Source: Spirochaetota bacterium (GTDB taxonomy: Bacteria > Spirochaetota > Spirochaetia > Treponematales > Rectinemataceae). From it: a DNA stretch of 34,276 nt. Both the position numbers and the translations under genes were made by a program. Positions 21,854-30,489 of this stretch are shown piece after piece. How positions within the stretch are numbered: the first letter of the stretch is position 1; every line of letters starts with the position of its first letter. The notes below the pieces were generated by a model that was not told the origin of the DNA, did no database searches, and worked only from the letters and a program-made list of their open reading frames with translations. The stretch lies in contig JAKPBN010000417.1 in the NCBI GenBank assembly GCA_029778945.1, forward strand, positions 1-34,276. The letters are read 5' to 3'.

Positions 21854-23307
21854 CGAGCCACCTCGGCGTTGAACTCCTCGATCATGGTGTCGAGGGCCTT
21901 GGCCTGGGCATGGAGGCCGCCCCAGTAGGCCCTGTGGTCGTCCCACTGGGCCCTGAGCTCGGGAAGCTGCTTGCCAAGCTGCTCGATCCAGGAGAAGTAC
22001 TTGAGGTTGTGGATGCGGCGCTTGTCCATCTGGGAGAGCTCAAGGACATGGTCGATCTGGATGCCCCGGAGCATGTCGAGGTCCCGGTCGGCCTGGCGCT
22101 GGTCATACTTGCCGCGCTCGGCGTTGAGCTCGTCCAGGCGGGAGCCATACATGTCCATGGAGTCGGTAAAGACCGTAAAGACCACATCGTGCTCATCGAG
22201 CTCGTAGTACTTGGCGAACTTGATCGCCGCCAGGGTGTTGCCCACCCCGGAGATGCCCAGCCAGTTGAGCTTGGAGAGGAGCTCGGGGCCGTAGCCGGAC
22301 TCGGCGAGGACCTTCTTTCCGGCCTCGTCGTTGAAGAGGCGGATGAGGCGGATCGGGAGCTCGTCGTCCACGCCGACCGCGGCGTCGGTGTCCCGGATGT
22401 TGTGGATCCAGGGGATGTGCTTGTCTCCGATGCCCTCGATGCGGTGGTCCCCAAAGCCGTTCTCAAGGATGGTCGGGCACTGGAGGGCCTCGGCCACGGC
22501 GACCTTCGCGCCGGGGAAGCTGTCCCGGAGGTAGGAGCCGGCCCCGAGGGTGCCGGCCGAGCCCGAGGAGAAGACACCGCCGGCGATGCGGTCCCCGGGG
22601 CGGGCGATGGCCTTGAAGGCCTCCTCCATCGCGGGGCCGGTCACGGAATAGTGCCAGAGGTGGTTGGGCAGCTGGTCGAACTGGTTGAAGATCACGGCGT
22701 CGGGCCGGGTCCTCTCAAGCTCGATGCACTTGTCGAAGATCTCCTTGACATTGGACTCGCAGCCCGGGGTCGCGATGACTTCCTCGGCCATGGTCTTGAG
22801 CCAGGCGAAGCGCTCCTTGGACATGCCCGCGGGGAGGATGGCCACCGAGGGGCAGGAGAGGAGGCGGGAGATGTAGGCGCCGCCCCGGCAATAGTTGCCC
22901 GTGGAGGGCCAGACGGCCTTCTTCGTCGTGGGGTCGAAGCGGCCGGTGACAAGCTCGGGCAGGAGGCAGGAGAGGGCGGCCCCGACCTTGTGGGCTCCCG
23001 TGGGGAACCACTTGCCGGAGATGCCCACGATGCGCGCCTTGGTGCCGGTCAGCGAGGAGGGGAGCTCCACGAAGTTGACGCCGCCGAACTTCCCGCCCTT
23101 CTCGACGGGCTCGTTGTGCCAGGTGACCCGGAAGAGGTTCCTTGGGTTCACGTCCCAGAGGCCGATCCCGGAGAGCTCCTTCTTGATCGACTCGGGCACC
23201 TTGGAGGGGTCCCTCATCTGGGCATAGGTGGGGAGGATGATGCCCTTTTCCCGGCAGCGCTCGATGTTCTTCTTCCTCTGCTTCTCTTCAACCTTGAGAT
23301 CTATCAT
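21850..23307 (-). CDS. Fold-type II PLP enzyme of unknown reaction (485 aa)
   Basis: A 485-residue pyridoxal-phosphate enzyme of the tryptophan-synthase-beta/cysteine-synthase fold. The Schiff-base lysine lies in PTGAHKVGAA (K107), the substrate-binding loop is STGN (135-138), and a glycine-rich phosphate loop follows (GGVFSSGSAGTLGAG). It is longer than YgeX diaminopropionate ammonia-lyase (about 400 residues) and does not look like it; it has a roughly 100-residue C-terminal helical extension. Position between the YgeY/threonine-synthase-like genes and the deaminase suggests a beta-elimination or ammonia-lyase step on the last purine-derived amino acid, an inference. ATG 23307 is preceded by AAGGTGG; a GTG at 23316 is an alternative. 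Confidence 0.78.
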   Translation of the reverse strand: MIDLKVEEKQRKKNIERCREKGIILPTYAQMRDPSKVPESIKKELSGIGLWDVNPRNLFRVTWHNEPVEKGGKFGGVNFVELPSSLTGTKARIVGISGKWFPTGAHKVGAALSCLLPELVTGRFDPTTKKAVWPSTGNYCRGGAYISRLLSCPSVAILPAGMSKERFAWLKTMAEEVIATPGCESNVKEIFDKCIELERTRPDAVIFNQFDQLPNHLWHYSVTGPAMEEAFKAIARPGDRIAGGVFSSGSAGTLGAGSYLRDSFPGAKVAVAEALQCPTILENGFGDHRIEGIGDKHIPWIHNIRDTDAAVGVDDELPIRLIRLFNDEAGKKVLAESGYGPELLSKLNWLGISGVGNTLAAIKFAKYYELDEHDVVFTVFTDSMDMYGSRLDELNAERGKYDQRQADRDLDMLRGIQIDHVLELSQMDKRRIHNLKYFSWIEQLGKQLPELRAQWDDHRAYWGGLHAQAKALDTMIEEFNAEVAR

Positions 23308-23370
23308 GTATTCCACCTTCCTTCCAGTATTGGGACCCGCCTACCGCAGGCTCCGTAAAGCATTCAATCA

Positions 23371-23520
23371 TTCACCACGGAGACACGGAGGACACGGAGA
23401 AAGAGGCAGGAAGAATAGAATAAAATATTACTATATCTATTAATTTCTCCCGCTTTTCCTCTCGGAGAATGGCGTTGGGCCTCTCCTTTCCGTGATCTCC
23501 ATGCCTCCGTGGTAAATTCA
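23371..23520. repeat. CACGGAG inverted-repeat element in an operon gap
   Basis: The left arm (23371-23400) contains three spaced CACGGAG units. The right arm (23482-23520) is its imperfect reverse complement over nearly 40 bases (TTTACCACGGAGGCATGGAG read on the minus strand). Between them lie about 80 bases with an AT-rich core (23416-23446), unlike the surrounding GC-rich genes. Similar CACGGAG intergenic repeats are known in many bacterial genomes. The element fills most of the only long gap (23308-23539) in the purine operon. It could be a MITE-like insertion. It might terminate, process or re-start the transcript. I could not identify a convincing promoter in it. Confidence 0.7.
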
Positions 23521-23539
23521 TTTATAGGTTCTCCTGTTT

Positions 23540-24730
23540 CTATTCCAGTCCGAGGCCCTTCATGGCGGACTTGATGTCCTTGAGGCCTGAGCCGGTTATC
23601 AGCAGCACCACGATCGCGTCCTTGGCTATCTCTCCCCGGGCCTTGAGGAAGCCCGCCAGGGCCGCGCTCGAGGAAGGCTCGGCGAAGAGGCCTGCCTTTG
23701 ACGCCAGGATGCCCTGGGCCTCCAGGATCTCCTCGTCCGAGACCACCAGGGCCCGGCCCCCATGCTTTTTCAGCTTGGAGAGGGCGTGGGCGCCGTTGCG
23801 GGGCACATCGACACTGATGGAGTCCGCGACCGTAGAGGACGAGACAGGCCTGCCAAAGCCGCCTTCCGCCAGGGCCGTGGCTATGGCCTTCGAGCCCTCG
23901 GCCTGGGCTGCCCAGATCCTGGGCATGCGCTTTATGCGGCCGAGCTTGATGAGGTCCTCAAAGCCCTTGTAGACGCCGGCTATGATGACCCCGTCCCCGG
24001 TGGGCACAAAAACCTCGTCCGGGGAGGCCCAGCCCTCGCCAGGGCCTGCGCCTCCGGCGGCGCCTAGTTGCTTTGCGATCTCAAAGGACACGGTCTTCTT
24101 GCCCTCGATGGTGAGGGGGTTGTAGGCCGTGTTCCTGGAGAGGGTGCCGGTCTTGTCCGAGTAGGCGAGGGACTCCTCGAAGGCCTGGTCATAGTTGCCC
24201 TTGACCGGATAGAGGTCGCCCCCGTACTGGAGGACCTGGACCCTCTTGGCCACCGGCGCCGCCTCGGGGAGGAAGACCGTGATCTTAAGTCCCGCCGCCG
24301 CCCCGACCCCAGCCATGGAGGAGGCCGCGTTGCCCGTGGAGGCCAGGACTATCTCCTTGATCCCCTCCCGCCGGGCAAAGGCGGCCACAAGGTAGCTCGC
24401 CCTGTCCTTGAATGAGCCCGTGGGCTCGCAGGTGTCATCCTTGAGGAAGAGCCCGGGAAAGCCCAGTTCGGCCCGCAATCGCTCGGGTGCCCAAAGTGGG
24501 GTATCCCCCACAGGAATGGCCGGGAAATAGCGGGGCTCGACCGGGAGGGGTATCGCATAACGGGTGTCCAGATAGTCGACCCCGCTAGGTTCCCCCTCCC
24601 AGACGCACTCGAGGACACCCTCGAGGGGCATGTCTACTCCGCGCTTGGCGGCGCAGGGACCGCAGAGGTAGCGGCTCTTCTCCAAAGGGTATTCAGCCCC
24701 GCAGGAGGGGCAGCGGTAGGACCATTTCAT
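23540..24730 (-). CDS. Threonine-synthase-like PLP enzyme with N-terminal zinc ribbon
   Basis: A 396-residue fold-type II PLP enzyme. An N-terminal zinc ribbon (C7, C10, C23, C26) precedes a threonine-synthase-type domain with the PLP lysine in GSFKDR (K108), the substrate loop STGNAA (131-136) and a phosphate loop VPTGDGVIIAG. Such proteins are annotated threonine synthase, but many with this zinc ribbon act on other beta-substituted amino acids. In this operon it is more likely a purine-pathway lyase than threonine synthesis, as no hom or thrB gene accompanies it. Start ATG 24730 overlaps the ygeY stop by four bases. The upstream open frame is a shadow of ygeY. Confidence 0.82.
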   Translation of the reverse strand: MKWSYRCPSCGAEYPLEKSRYLCGPCAAKRGVDMPLEGVLECVWEGEPSGVDYLDTRYAIPLPVEPRYFPAIPVGDTPLWAPERLRAELGFPGLFLKDDTCEPTGSFKDRASYLVAAFARREGIKEIVLASTGNAASSMAGVGAAAGLKITVFLPEAAPVAKRVQVLQYGGDLYPVKGNYDQAFEESLAYSDKTGTLSRNTAYNPLTIEGKKTVSFEIAKQLGAAGGAGPGEGWASPDEVFVPTGDGVIIAGVYKGFEDLIKLGRIKRMPRIWAAQAEGSKAIATALAEGGFGRPVSSSTVADSISVDVPRNGAHALSKLKKHGGRALVVSDEEILEAQGILASKAGLFAEPSSSAALAGFLKARGEIAKDAIVVLLITGSGLKDIKSAMKGLGLE

Positions 24731-25935
24731 GCGTGCTTGGCCAGGGAATAGGCCAGGGAGGCATAGAAGGCCGAGGCTATCTCGAGGTCGTCGATCCGGT
24801 TGATCTCGTTGGGGGCATGGGCCTGGGACTCGTCTCCGGGGCCAAAGCCAATGCAGGGGATCTGGTGCCGGCCGCAGACGGCCACGCAGTTGGTGGAGAA
24901 GGTCCACTTGTCCACGACGGGCTTCTTGGAGTAGAGGCCTACATAGGCTTCCTCTCCGGCGGCCACGAGGGGGTGGTTGGCGGGGATCTTCCAAGTGGGG
25001 AAGTAGAGCTCCTGCTTGTAGAGGAGGCCCGTGTAGGCGGGCTGGGCATACTCGGGCATCTTCACAGAGAACTTGTCCACTCCGGCGGCCGTGAGGGCCT
25101 TTTCGACCTGGGAGATGGCGAGCTTGTCGTCCTCCCCCCAGGTGAGGCGGCGGTCGCAGTAGAGCATGGCCTGGTCGGGGACGGCGCACTGGGAGGGGCC
25201 GTGGACCTTGATCTGGGAGACCACGATCGTGCCCTTGCCGAGGAAGCCGTCATCGTCGGGCTTGAGCTCGGTGTTGAGCTTCTCCAGGGCCAGGGCGGCC
25301 CGGGCGGCCTTGTAGGCGGCGCTCTCCCCGCGCTCGGGGGCCGAGCCGTGGCAGGAGATGCCCTTGATGTCTATCTGGATCTCCATGCGTCCCCGGTGGC
25401 CGCGGTAGAGCCTGCAGCTTGTGGGCTCCGTGGACACGAGGAAGTCGGGGACGAATTTCTCCTCCTCGATGAGGTATTTCCAGCAGAGGCCGTCGCAGTC
25501 TTCCTCGATGGTGGTAAAGGCGAACCAGACCGTGAAATCCCCGTCATAGGCCGCTTCCTTGAGGATCCGGGCCGCGGTGATCATCGAGGCGGCTCCGCCC
25601 AATTGGTCCGAGGAGCCCCGGCCATGGACAAGTCCGTCCTTTATGAGGCCCGAGTGGGGAGGGTTCTTCCACTGGCTGGGATCGCCAACCCCGACGGTGT
25701 CGATGTGGGCGTCAAAGACCAGCTTCTTCTTGCCCTTGCCCACCCGGCCAAGGAGGGACCCGAGGCCGTCGATATGGACATCCTCCATCCCGGCCTCTTC
25801 GCAGAGCTTCTTGAGGAGGAGGACCCTTTCCTTCTCAGTGCAGGAAAAACCCGGCACCTGGATCATCTTGGAGAGATTCTGCGCGCTGTAGTCCCGGTAC
25901 TTCTTCGCCTTCTCGAGAATGTCCTTGGAATTCAT
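24727..25935 (-). CDS. ygeY: YgeY family M20 metallohydrolase
   Basis: A 402-residue M20 peptidase/deacylase-type dizinc enzyme. Metal ligands are visible in FDAHIDTVG (H and the paired Asp), RGSSDQLGG (bridging Asp) and TTIEEDCDG (general-base glutamate), with GHRGRMEIQIDIKGISCHGS marking the lid domain. This is the YgeY selenium-metabolism-linked subfamily, a constant member of the anaerobic purine cluster, where it probably hydrolyses an amide of a ring-opened intermediate. ATG 25935 follows GAGGAG at five bases and lies one base after the ssnA stop. It overlaps the following threonine-synthase-like gene. Confidence 0.9.
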   Translation of the reverse strand: MNSKDILEKAKKYRDYSAQNLSKMIQVPGFSCTEKERVLLLKKLCEEAGMEDVHIDGLGSLLGRVGKGKKKLVFDAHIDTVGVGDPSQWKNPPHSGLIKDGLVHGRGSSDQLGGAASMITAARILKEAAYDGDFTVWFAFTTIEEDCDGLCWKYLIEEEKFVPDFLVSTEPTSCRLYRGHRGRMEIQIDIKGISCHGSAPERGESAAYKAARAALALEKLNTELKPDDDGFLGKGTIVVSQIKVHGPSQCAVPDQAMLYCDRRLTWGEDDKLAISQVEKALTAAGVDKFSVKMPEYAQPAYTGLLYKQELYFPTWKIPANHPLVAAGEEAYVGLYSKKPVVDKWTFSTNCVAVCGRHQIPCIGFGPGDESQAHAPNEINRIDDLEIASAFYASLAYSLAKHA

Positions 25936-25936
25936 G

Positions 25937-27328
25937 TTAGCTCCTCTCTTCCATACGTTTCCAGAGTCTTGCGGCCTCTTTCCTGGCCTTGGCGCCTATG
26001 GCCTCGGCGTCGAAAGCGGGTTTCCTGTCCTCTATGACAAATTTTCCATTGACCATCACTGACCTGACCGAGCGCGAGGAAAGGCCAAAGGCCAGGTGGC
26101 CGGCCAGGTTGCCGCCCTCGAGGGGGGTCGGGGCCTCGTAGTCCCAGAGCACGAGGTCGGCGGCCGCGCCTTTCTCGATCCGGCCATAGACGGCCGGCGC
26201 CCCGGAGCCGGCCCCGGCCGGATCGCAGGCAAAGTAGCGCTCCAGAAGACGGTTGCCCCGGTCGAGGCAAGCCAGGAACTGGTCGGGCCACCAGGGGCCC
26301 TGGGACTCGCGATGCCTGAAACAGGCAAAGCGGAATTCCTCGAGCATGTCGGCGCTCATCCCGTCCGTGCCCAGGACGACGTTGCGGTGGTCCGTAAGGA
26401 GGCCGTTGTAGCCGACGGCGTTGTTCATGTTGGACCGGGCATTGTGGGCCAGGAAGGCGTCCCTCTCGGCGATCAGCTCGACCTCGGAGGGGCTGAGCCA
26501 GACCCCGTGGCCCACAATGCTTTTGGGCGTGAGCAGGCCCGCTTTGTCCATGCGCACCGCCAGGTCGGCCCCGTAGCGGTGGCGGGAGTCGACGGCGTCG
26601 TATTTGTCCTCCCCGGCGTGGATGTGGGAGCCCCGGCCCGTGGTCCTCACGGCGTCTCCCAGGGCCCCGAGGGTCTCCTCCCCCAGGGTAAAGAGGGCAT
26701 GGCCGCCTATGGCCCCGTCCACGAGGGGGAAGGAAGAGCCTTCCTCGCCCCTGGTCCAGGCAGCCCTCTGGTGGTCGATCTCTCGGGCAAAGCGGATATT
26801 CTCCCTCACCCCGGCCCTGGCGCCCTCCATCCCGTTGCGGTCCGTGGTCTCGTAGCAGACCAGGCCCCGCAGGCCTATCGTGTCATAGGCCGATTTCAGC
26901 ACCGAGAGGCTGCCGTCGATGGCCTCGGGGCCGGCATGGTGGTCGACCACGCTGGTCACTCCGCAGGCCGCGGCGTCGGCCAGGCCCGCTAGGCCCGAGG
27001 CCTCGAGGATGGGCAGGTCGATGGCCCGGTCGAGGCGCCACCAAAGGTGGGCCAGTTGCTGGGCAAAGTCCTTGGAAGGCTTGATGTCGACCATGAGGCC
27101 CCGGGCCAGGGCGGAGTAGAGGTGGGTGTGGGAGCAGACGAGGCCCGGGGAGAGATAGGCCCCGCTTATCCTCCTGGCCCCGGGATGCCTGGCGGCCAGG
27201 CCCTGGCCGACCTCGAGGATGGTCGAGGCCGACCTTGGCCCCTTCGAGGCGTCCACGAGGACATCCATGGGAGGGGAAACCGAGGGCGGGGCAAAGGAGA
27301 TGACCCGGACACTTTCAAAGAGGATCAT
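25937..27328 (-). CDS. ssnA: SsnA family aminohydrolase
   Basis: A 463-residue amidohydrolase. It shows the SsnA hallmark GLVCSHTHLYSALARG (HxH metal site, about residues 64-79), LWWRLDRAID, VVDHHAGPEAIDGSLSVL, CYETTDRNG and the late TDGMSADML aspartate. SsnA sits beside ygfK and hyuA in E. coli and in anaerobic urate-degrading bacteria. It probably hydrolyses or deaminates a cyclic purine-derived intermediate; the exact reaction is not shown by sequence. The ATG at 27328 overlaps the ygfK stop (ATGA). It is distinct from the other amidohydrolase at 20477-21853. Confidence 0.9.
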   Translation of the reverse strand: MILFESVRVISFAPPSVSPPMDVLVDASKGPRSASTILEVGQGLAARHPGARRISGAYLSPGLVCSHTHLYSALARGLMVDIKPSKDFAQQLAHLWWRLDRAIDLPILEASGLAGLADAAACGVTSVVDHHAGPEAIDGSLSVLKSAYDTIGLRGLVCYETTDRNGMEGARAGVRENIRFAREIDHQRAAWTRGEEGSSFPLVDGAIGGHALFTLGEETLGALGDAVRTTGRGSHIHAGEDKYDAVDSRHRYGADLAVRMDKAGLLTPKSIVGHGVWLSPSEVELIAERDAFLAHNARSNMNNAVGYNGLLTDHRNVVLGTDGMSADMLEEFRFACFRHRESQGPWWPDQFLACLDRGNRLLERYFACDPAGAGSGAPAVYGRIEKGAAADLVLWDYEAPTPLEGGNLAGHLAFGLSSRSVRSVMVNGKFVIEDRKPAFDAEAIGAKARKEAARLWKRMEERS

Positions 27329-30300
27329 GCCTTGCCTCCAAGCAGATAGGGATGTTCCCTAAGCACGGTCGCGGCCAGGGCGGCCATGGCCGCGGCCTCC
27401 TTGCTCACCGAGCCCGCGGGCACCTCGGAGAGGTCCCACTCCTCGTAGGAGATCACCGTGGCCGGACCGTCGGGCTGGGCCCGCAGGGCCAGCCTCGGCT
27501 TGGACTCCCCTTGGCGGGCATTGGAATCGAGGAGGATGGCAAAGCCCGCGTTGCGCGACGCCTCGAGGTCGGCCTTGGTGGCGAAGAGGGTGGGCTTGCC
27601 CCGGAAGGGCTCGCCGGTATAGGGGCAGAAGAAGCCGCAGTTTCCGCACTCGTTGCACAGGCCGTCGATGTGGAGGATCTGGAAGGCCTGGGAATAGGGG
27701 GCGGCCCCTGAGGCGGGAATGGCCATGTTGGCCCGGTTCGGGCAGACCTCCACGCAGCGGAGGCAGGCCGAGTCGCACTCTAGGCAGCGGATGGCCTCCC
27801 TGACCACGGCCTCGTCCCCGGTGTCCTCCAGGGGGAAGGTGAGGAGGCCCCGGCTGGCCAGGGCGGCCGGATCGGGCGCCGGGGCGACGTAGGCCCTCTC
27901 CTGCGGCTCGATCCCTGCCTTGCGCAGGATGGCATAGGCGGCCTTCTTGCCGTCGTGGATGGCCGCGATGATGGAGGCGGGGCCGCGCCTGGCGTCCCCT
28001 CCCACATAGACCCCGGGGGCCGTGGTGGCTTCCCGGCTTGCCTTGACGAGGAGGGGCTTGCCGTCGGGGCCAAGGCCCACCCCAAAGGAGGCAAGGAGGG
28101 CCGCGTCCACGGACTCGCCCAGGGCCTCCACGAGGAGCTCGCAGGGGAGCTCAAAGCACTCCTGGGAGGGCTTGGGGGAACGGCGCCCCGAGGCGTCCCT
28201 CTCGCCCAGGACCATGCGCCTGAGCTTGAGCCTGCCCGGGCTCGCCTCCTCGGGGAGGGCCAACTCCAGGAGCTCGGCGCCTTCCGCGAGGGCTTCCTCG
28301 ATCTCTTCCCGGTCCGCGGGCATCTCCGCCCGGGTGCGGCGATAGACAAGGCTGACCTTTTCCATGCCCGGGATCCGCAGGGCCGCCCTCACGGCGTCCA
28401 TGGCCGTATTGCCGCCCCCGGCCACGGCTACCCGCTTGAGGCCAGCGAAGGGAGAGGCCTTGCCCTCGGCCCGGGAGACCTCCTCGAGGAAGGCCAGGGC
28501 GTCGATTCGCCTGACGCCCTCGCCCTTAAGGTCCATGGACCTGGGCACCGGGGCCCCCGTGCCCAGGAATATGGCGTCAAAGCCCTGGTAGCGGAGGTCC
28601 GCCAGGTCCTTGGCCTTGGTCCCGAAGCGGAACTCGGCCCCTAGGCTCTTTATGCGGTCGATGTCGTAGGCGAGGTCCTCCCGGGTTATGCGGAAGCGCG
28701 GGATGACGTTGGCCGGCACCCCGCCGGGTCCCTCGGCCTCCTCAAAGACCGTGACCGGCGCGCCCCAGAGGCCCAGGTAATAGGCGCAGGCGAGGCCCGC
28801 GGGCCCGGCCCCCACGACGGCCACCCGGCCTGGGAAGGGGGCGGCGGTCCGCTTGCGGGCGGGGATCGAGGCCGCCCGGGAGCAGGCGAGCTTGACATCC
28901 CGGATGCGCACGGTGCCCTCGTAGTCGAGGCGGGAGCAGGCGGTCTGGCAGGAGTGGTCGCAGAGCACCCCCGTGATGCGGGGCAGGGGATTGTCCGTTA
29001 CAATGGTCTCGAGGGCCTCTTCCCAGGCCCCGGCCTCGCCCGAGGCGGCCTTGGCGGCCAGCCTCAGGTATTCCGGGACCTTCTGCTTCGCCGGGCAGGC
29101 CTCGATGCAGGGGGCGGCAAAGCAGTCGAAGACCGGCAGGGCGCGGTCGATGTGGGAGTCGGACTCCTTGAAGCCCTTGCGGTATTCCGGGCGCTCCAGG
29201 GCGGCCTCGGCCAGGGCCTCGAGCTTGCTAGGGTTCGGGCTGGCGCTCGACTTGGCGAGGGCCTTGGAGGCGGCCTCGGCCATGGGCAGGAAGCGCAGGT
29301 AGCCGCCGGGCTTGAGGACATCGGTGGCCACCGTCAGGGGACCGAGGCCGGCGTCGACGAGCTCGTAGGCGTTCAGGGCCTGGACCCCGCCGCAGTAGGA
29401 AAAGCGCTGGCCGAAATCGGGCAGGGCCTTGGCCAGGTCGGCGGCGAGCCTCACGGTGATCGGGAAGAGGGCCCGGCCGGACATGTAGCGCTCGCCCCCG
29501 GGGAGCCTTGTCCCCGTGTTGGCGTTGGCCAGGGTGTTGGAGAGCTTGATCCCAAAGCGCTGGCCCCTGGCCTTGGCCTTGGCCCTGAGGGTCTCGATGA
29601 GGCCCAGGGCGTCCTTCCACTGGAGGTCGTGCTCAAAGCTCTCGCGCTTGATCTCGATGTCCTTCCAGCCCGTGGTGTCCAGGATGGAGCGGGCCCGGTC
29701 ATAGCCAAGGAGGGTGGGGTTGAGCTTTACGTAGACATCAAAGCCCTTTTCCTCGATGAGGTAGGCGCCAATGCGCTGGATCTCCGCGGGGGGGCAGCCG
29801 TGCATGGTCGAGAGGGTCACCGAGTGGACCGGGGCCGGGGGGAAGTCGGAGAGGAGGGTCCTGGCCTTGGCGTGGGCGCCGGCCCCAAAGGCCTGGCGGA
29901 AGGAAGGGCCCTCCACAAAGGCCTCAAGATCGCGCATCGCGGCGGCCCAGAAGGCTCCCTGGGCGGGGCTGCGCATGCCCTCGAGGTAGGCGTCGACCTT
30001 GGGGCCCTTGATCCCGTCCAGGGTGTAGCCCACGGAGATGTTGAAGAAGAAGTCCCGGGGGCGGCTCGACCAGATGGAGGACAGGAGGTTGACCGCGATC
30101 CAGGACCGGAGGTATTCCTCCCTGGCCTCGGTGAGGGAAAGCTCGGTCGACCACTCGACATTGTGGCCCTCGTCCAGGGCGTCGATGCAGGGCTTCTCGA
30201 TGTCGAGGCTGTCGTTCTCCTGGACCGTCTTGAGCTCGAAGACCCTGGAGCCCGCGAGGTAGGCGGCCACCACGTTGGGCGCTATCTGGCTATGGGGGCC

Positions 30301-30489
30301 GGCGGCGGGTCCCACGGGGAGGCTGGCCTTTCCGCCCATCACCTCGAGGCCGGGGCTGGCGGCCTCGAGCTCAAAGCCCTCCCGGAAGGCCCTTTCGGGG
30401 ATCTCGAAGATCGAGGATTTGGCGCGGAATTCCCCGGCCATGCGCTCGAGGAGGGAAGAGAGGCCTGTCGTCGTCATTACCTTGCTCAC
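27325..30489 (-). CDS. ygfK: YgfK, large Fe-S flavoprotein oxidoreductase
   Basis: A 1054-residue cytosolic oxidoreductase often named putative selenate reductase subunit. The N-terminal half (about 1-440) resembles a dihydroorotate/dihydropyrimidine dehydrogenase barrel (PVGPAAGPHSQIAPN, ELKTVQENDSLDIEKPC). Next come a GltD-like Fe-S domain (cysteines about 455-520), an FAD fold (VVGAGPAGLACAYY, about 560) and an NAD(P)H fold (VAVAGGGNTAMDA, about 690). The C-terminus holds ferredoxin-like cysteine clusters (CLECDSACLRCVEVCP about 900, CNECGNCGFFCP about 945). It likely performs the reductive step on the purine ring using NAD(P)H. Start GTG 30489 overlaps the hyuA stop (GTGA); ATG 30477 is the alternative. 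Confidence 0.92.
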   Translation of the reverse strand: MSKVMTTTGLSSLLERMAGEFRAKSSIFEIPERAFREGFELEAASPGLEVMGGKASLPVGPAAGPHSQIAPNVVAAYLAGSRVFELKTVQENDSLDIEKPCIDALDEGHNVEWSTELSLTEAREEYLRSWIAVNLLSSIWSSRPRDFFFNISVGYTLDGIKGPKVDAYLEGMRSPAQGAFWAAAMRDLEAFVEGPSFRQAFGAGAHAKARTLLSDFPPAPVHSVTLSTMHGCPPAEIQRIGAYLIEEKGFDVYVKLNPTLLGYDRARSILDTTGWKDIEIKRESFEHDLQWKDALGLIETLRAKAKARGQRFGIKLSNTLANANTGTRLPGGERYMSGRALFPITVRLAADLAKALPDFGQRFSYCGGVQALNAYELVDAGLGPLTVATDVLKPGGYLRFLPMAEAASKALAKSSASPNPSKLEALAEAALERPEYRKGFKESDSHIDRALPVFDCFAAPCIEACPAKQKVPEYLRLAAKAASGEAGAWEEALETIVTDNPLPRITGVLCDHSCQTACSRLDYEGTVRIRDVKLACSRAASIPARKRTAAPFPGRVAVVGAGPAGLACAYYLGLWGAPVTVFEEAEGPGGVPANVIPRFRITREDLAYDIDRIKSLGAEFRFGTKAKDLADLRYQGFDAIFLGTGAPVPRSMDLKGEGVRRIDALAFLEEVSRAEGKASPFAGLKRVAVAGGGNTAMDAVRAALRIPGMEKVSLVYRRTRAEMPADREEIEEALAEGAELLELALPEEASPGRLKLRRMVLGERDASGRRSPKPSQECFELPCELLVEALGESVDAALLASFGVGLGPDGKPLLVKASREATTAPGVYVGGDARRGPASIIAAIHDGKKAAYAILRKAGIEPQERAYVAPAPDPAALASRGLLTFPLEDTGDEAVVREAIRCLECDSACLRCVEVCPNRANMAIPASGAAPYSQAFQILHIDGLCNECGNCGFFCPYTGEPFRGKPTLFATKADLEASRNAGFAILLDSNARQGESKPRLALRAQPDGPATVISYEEWDLSEVPAGSVSKEAAAMAALAATVLREHPYLLGGKA

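Noticed and set aside
23371-23400. CRISPR-like array from repeated CACGGAG units
   Set aside because: Units are only about eight bases with one- to two-base spacing and a mirrored copy downstream. There are no unique spacers and no cas genes.
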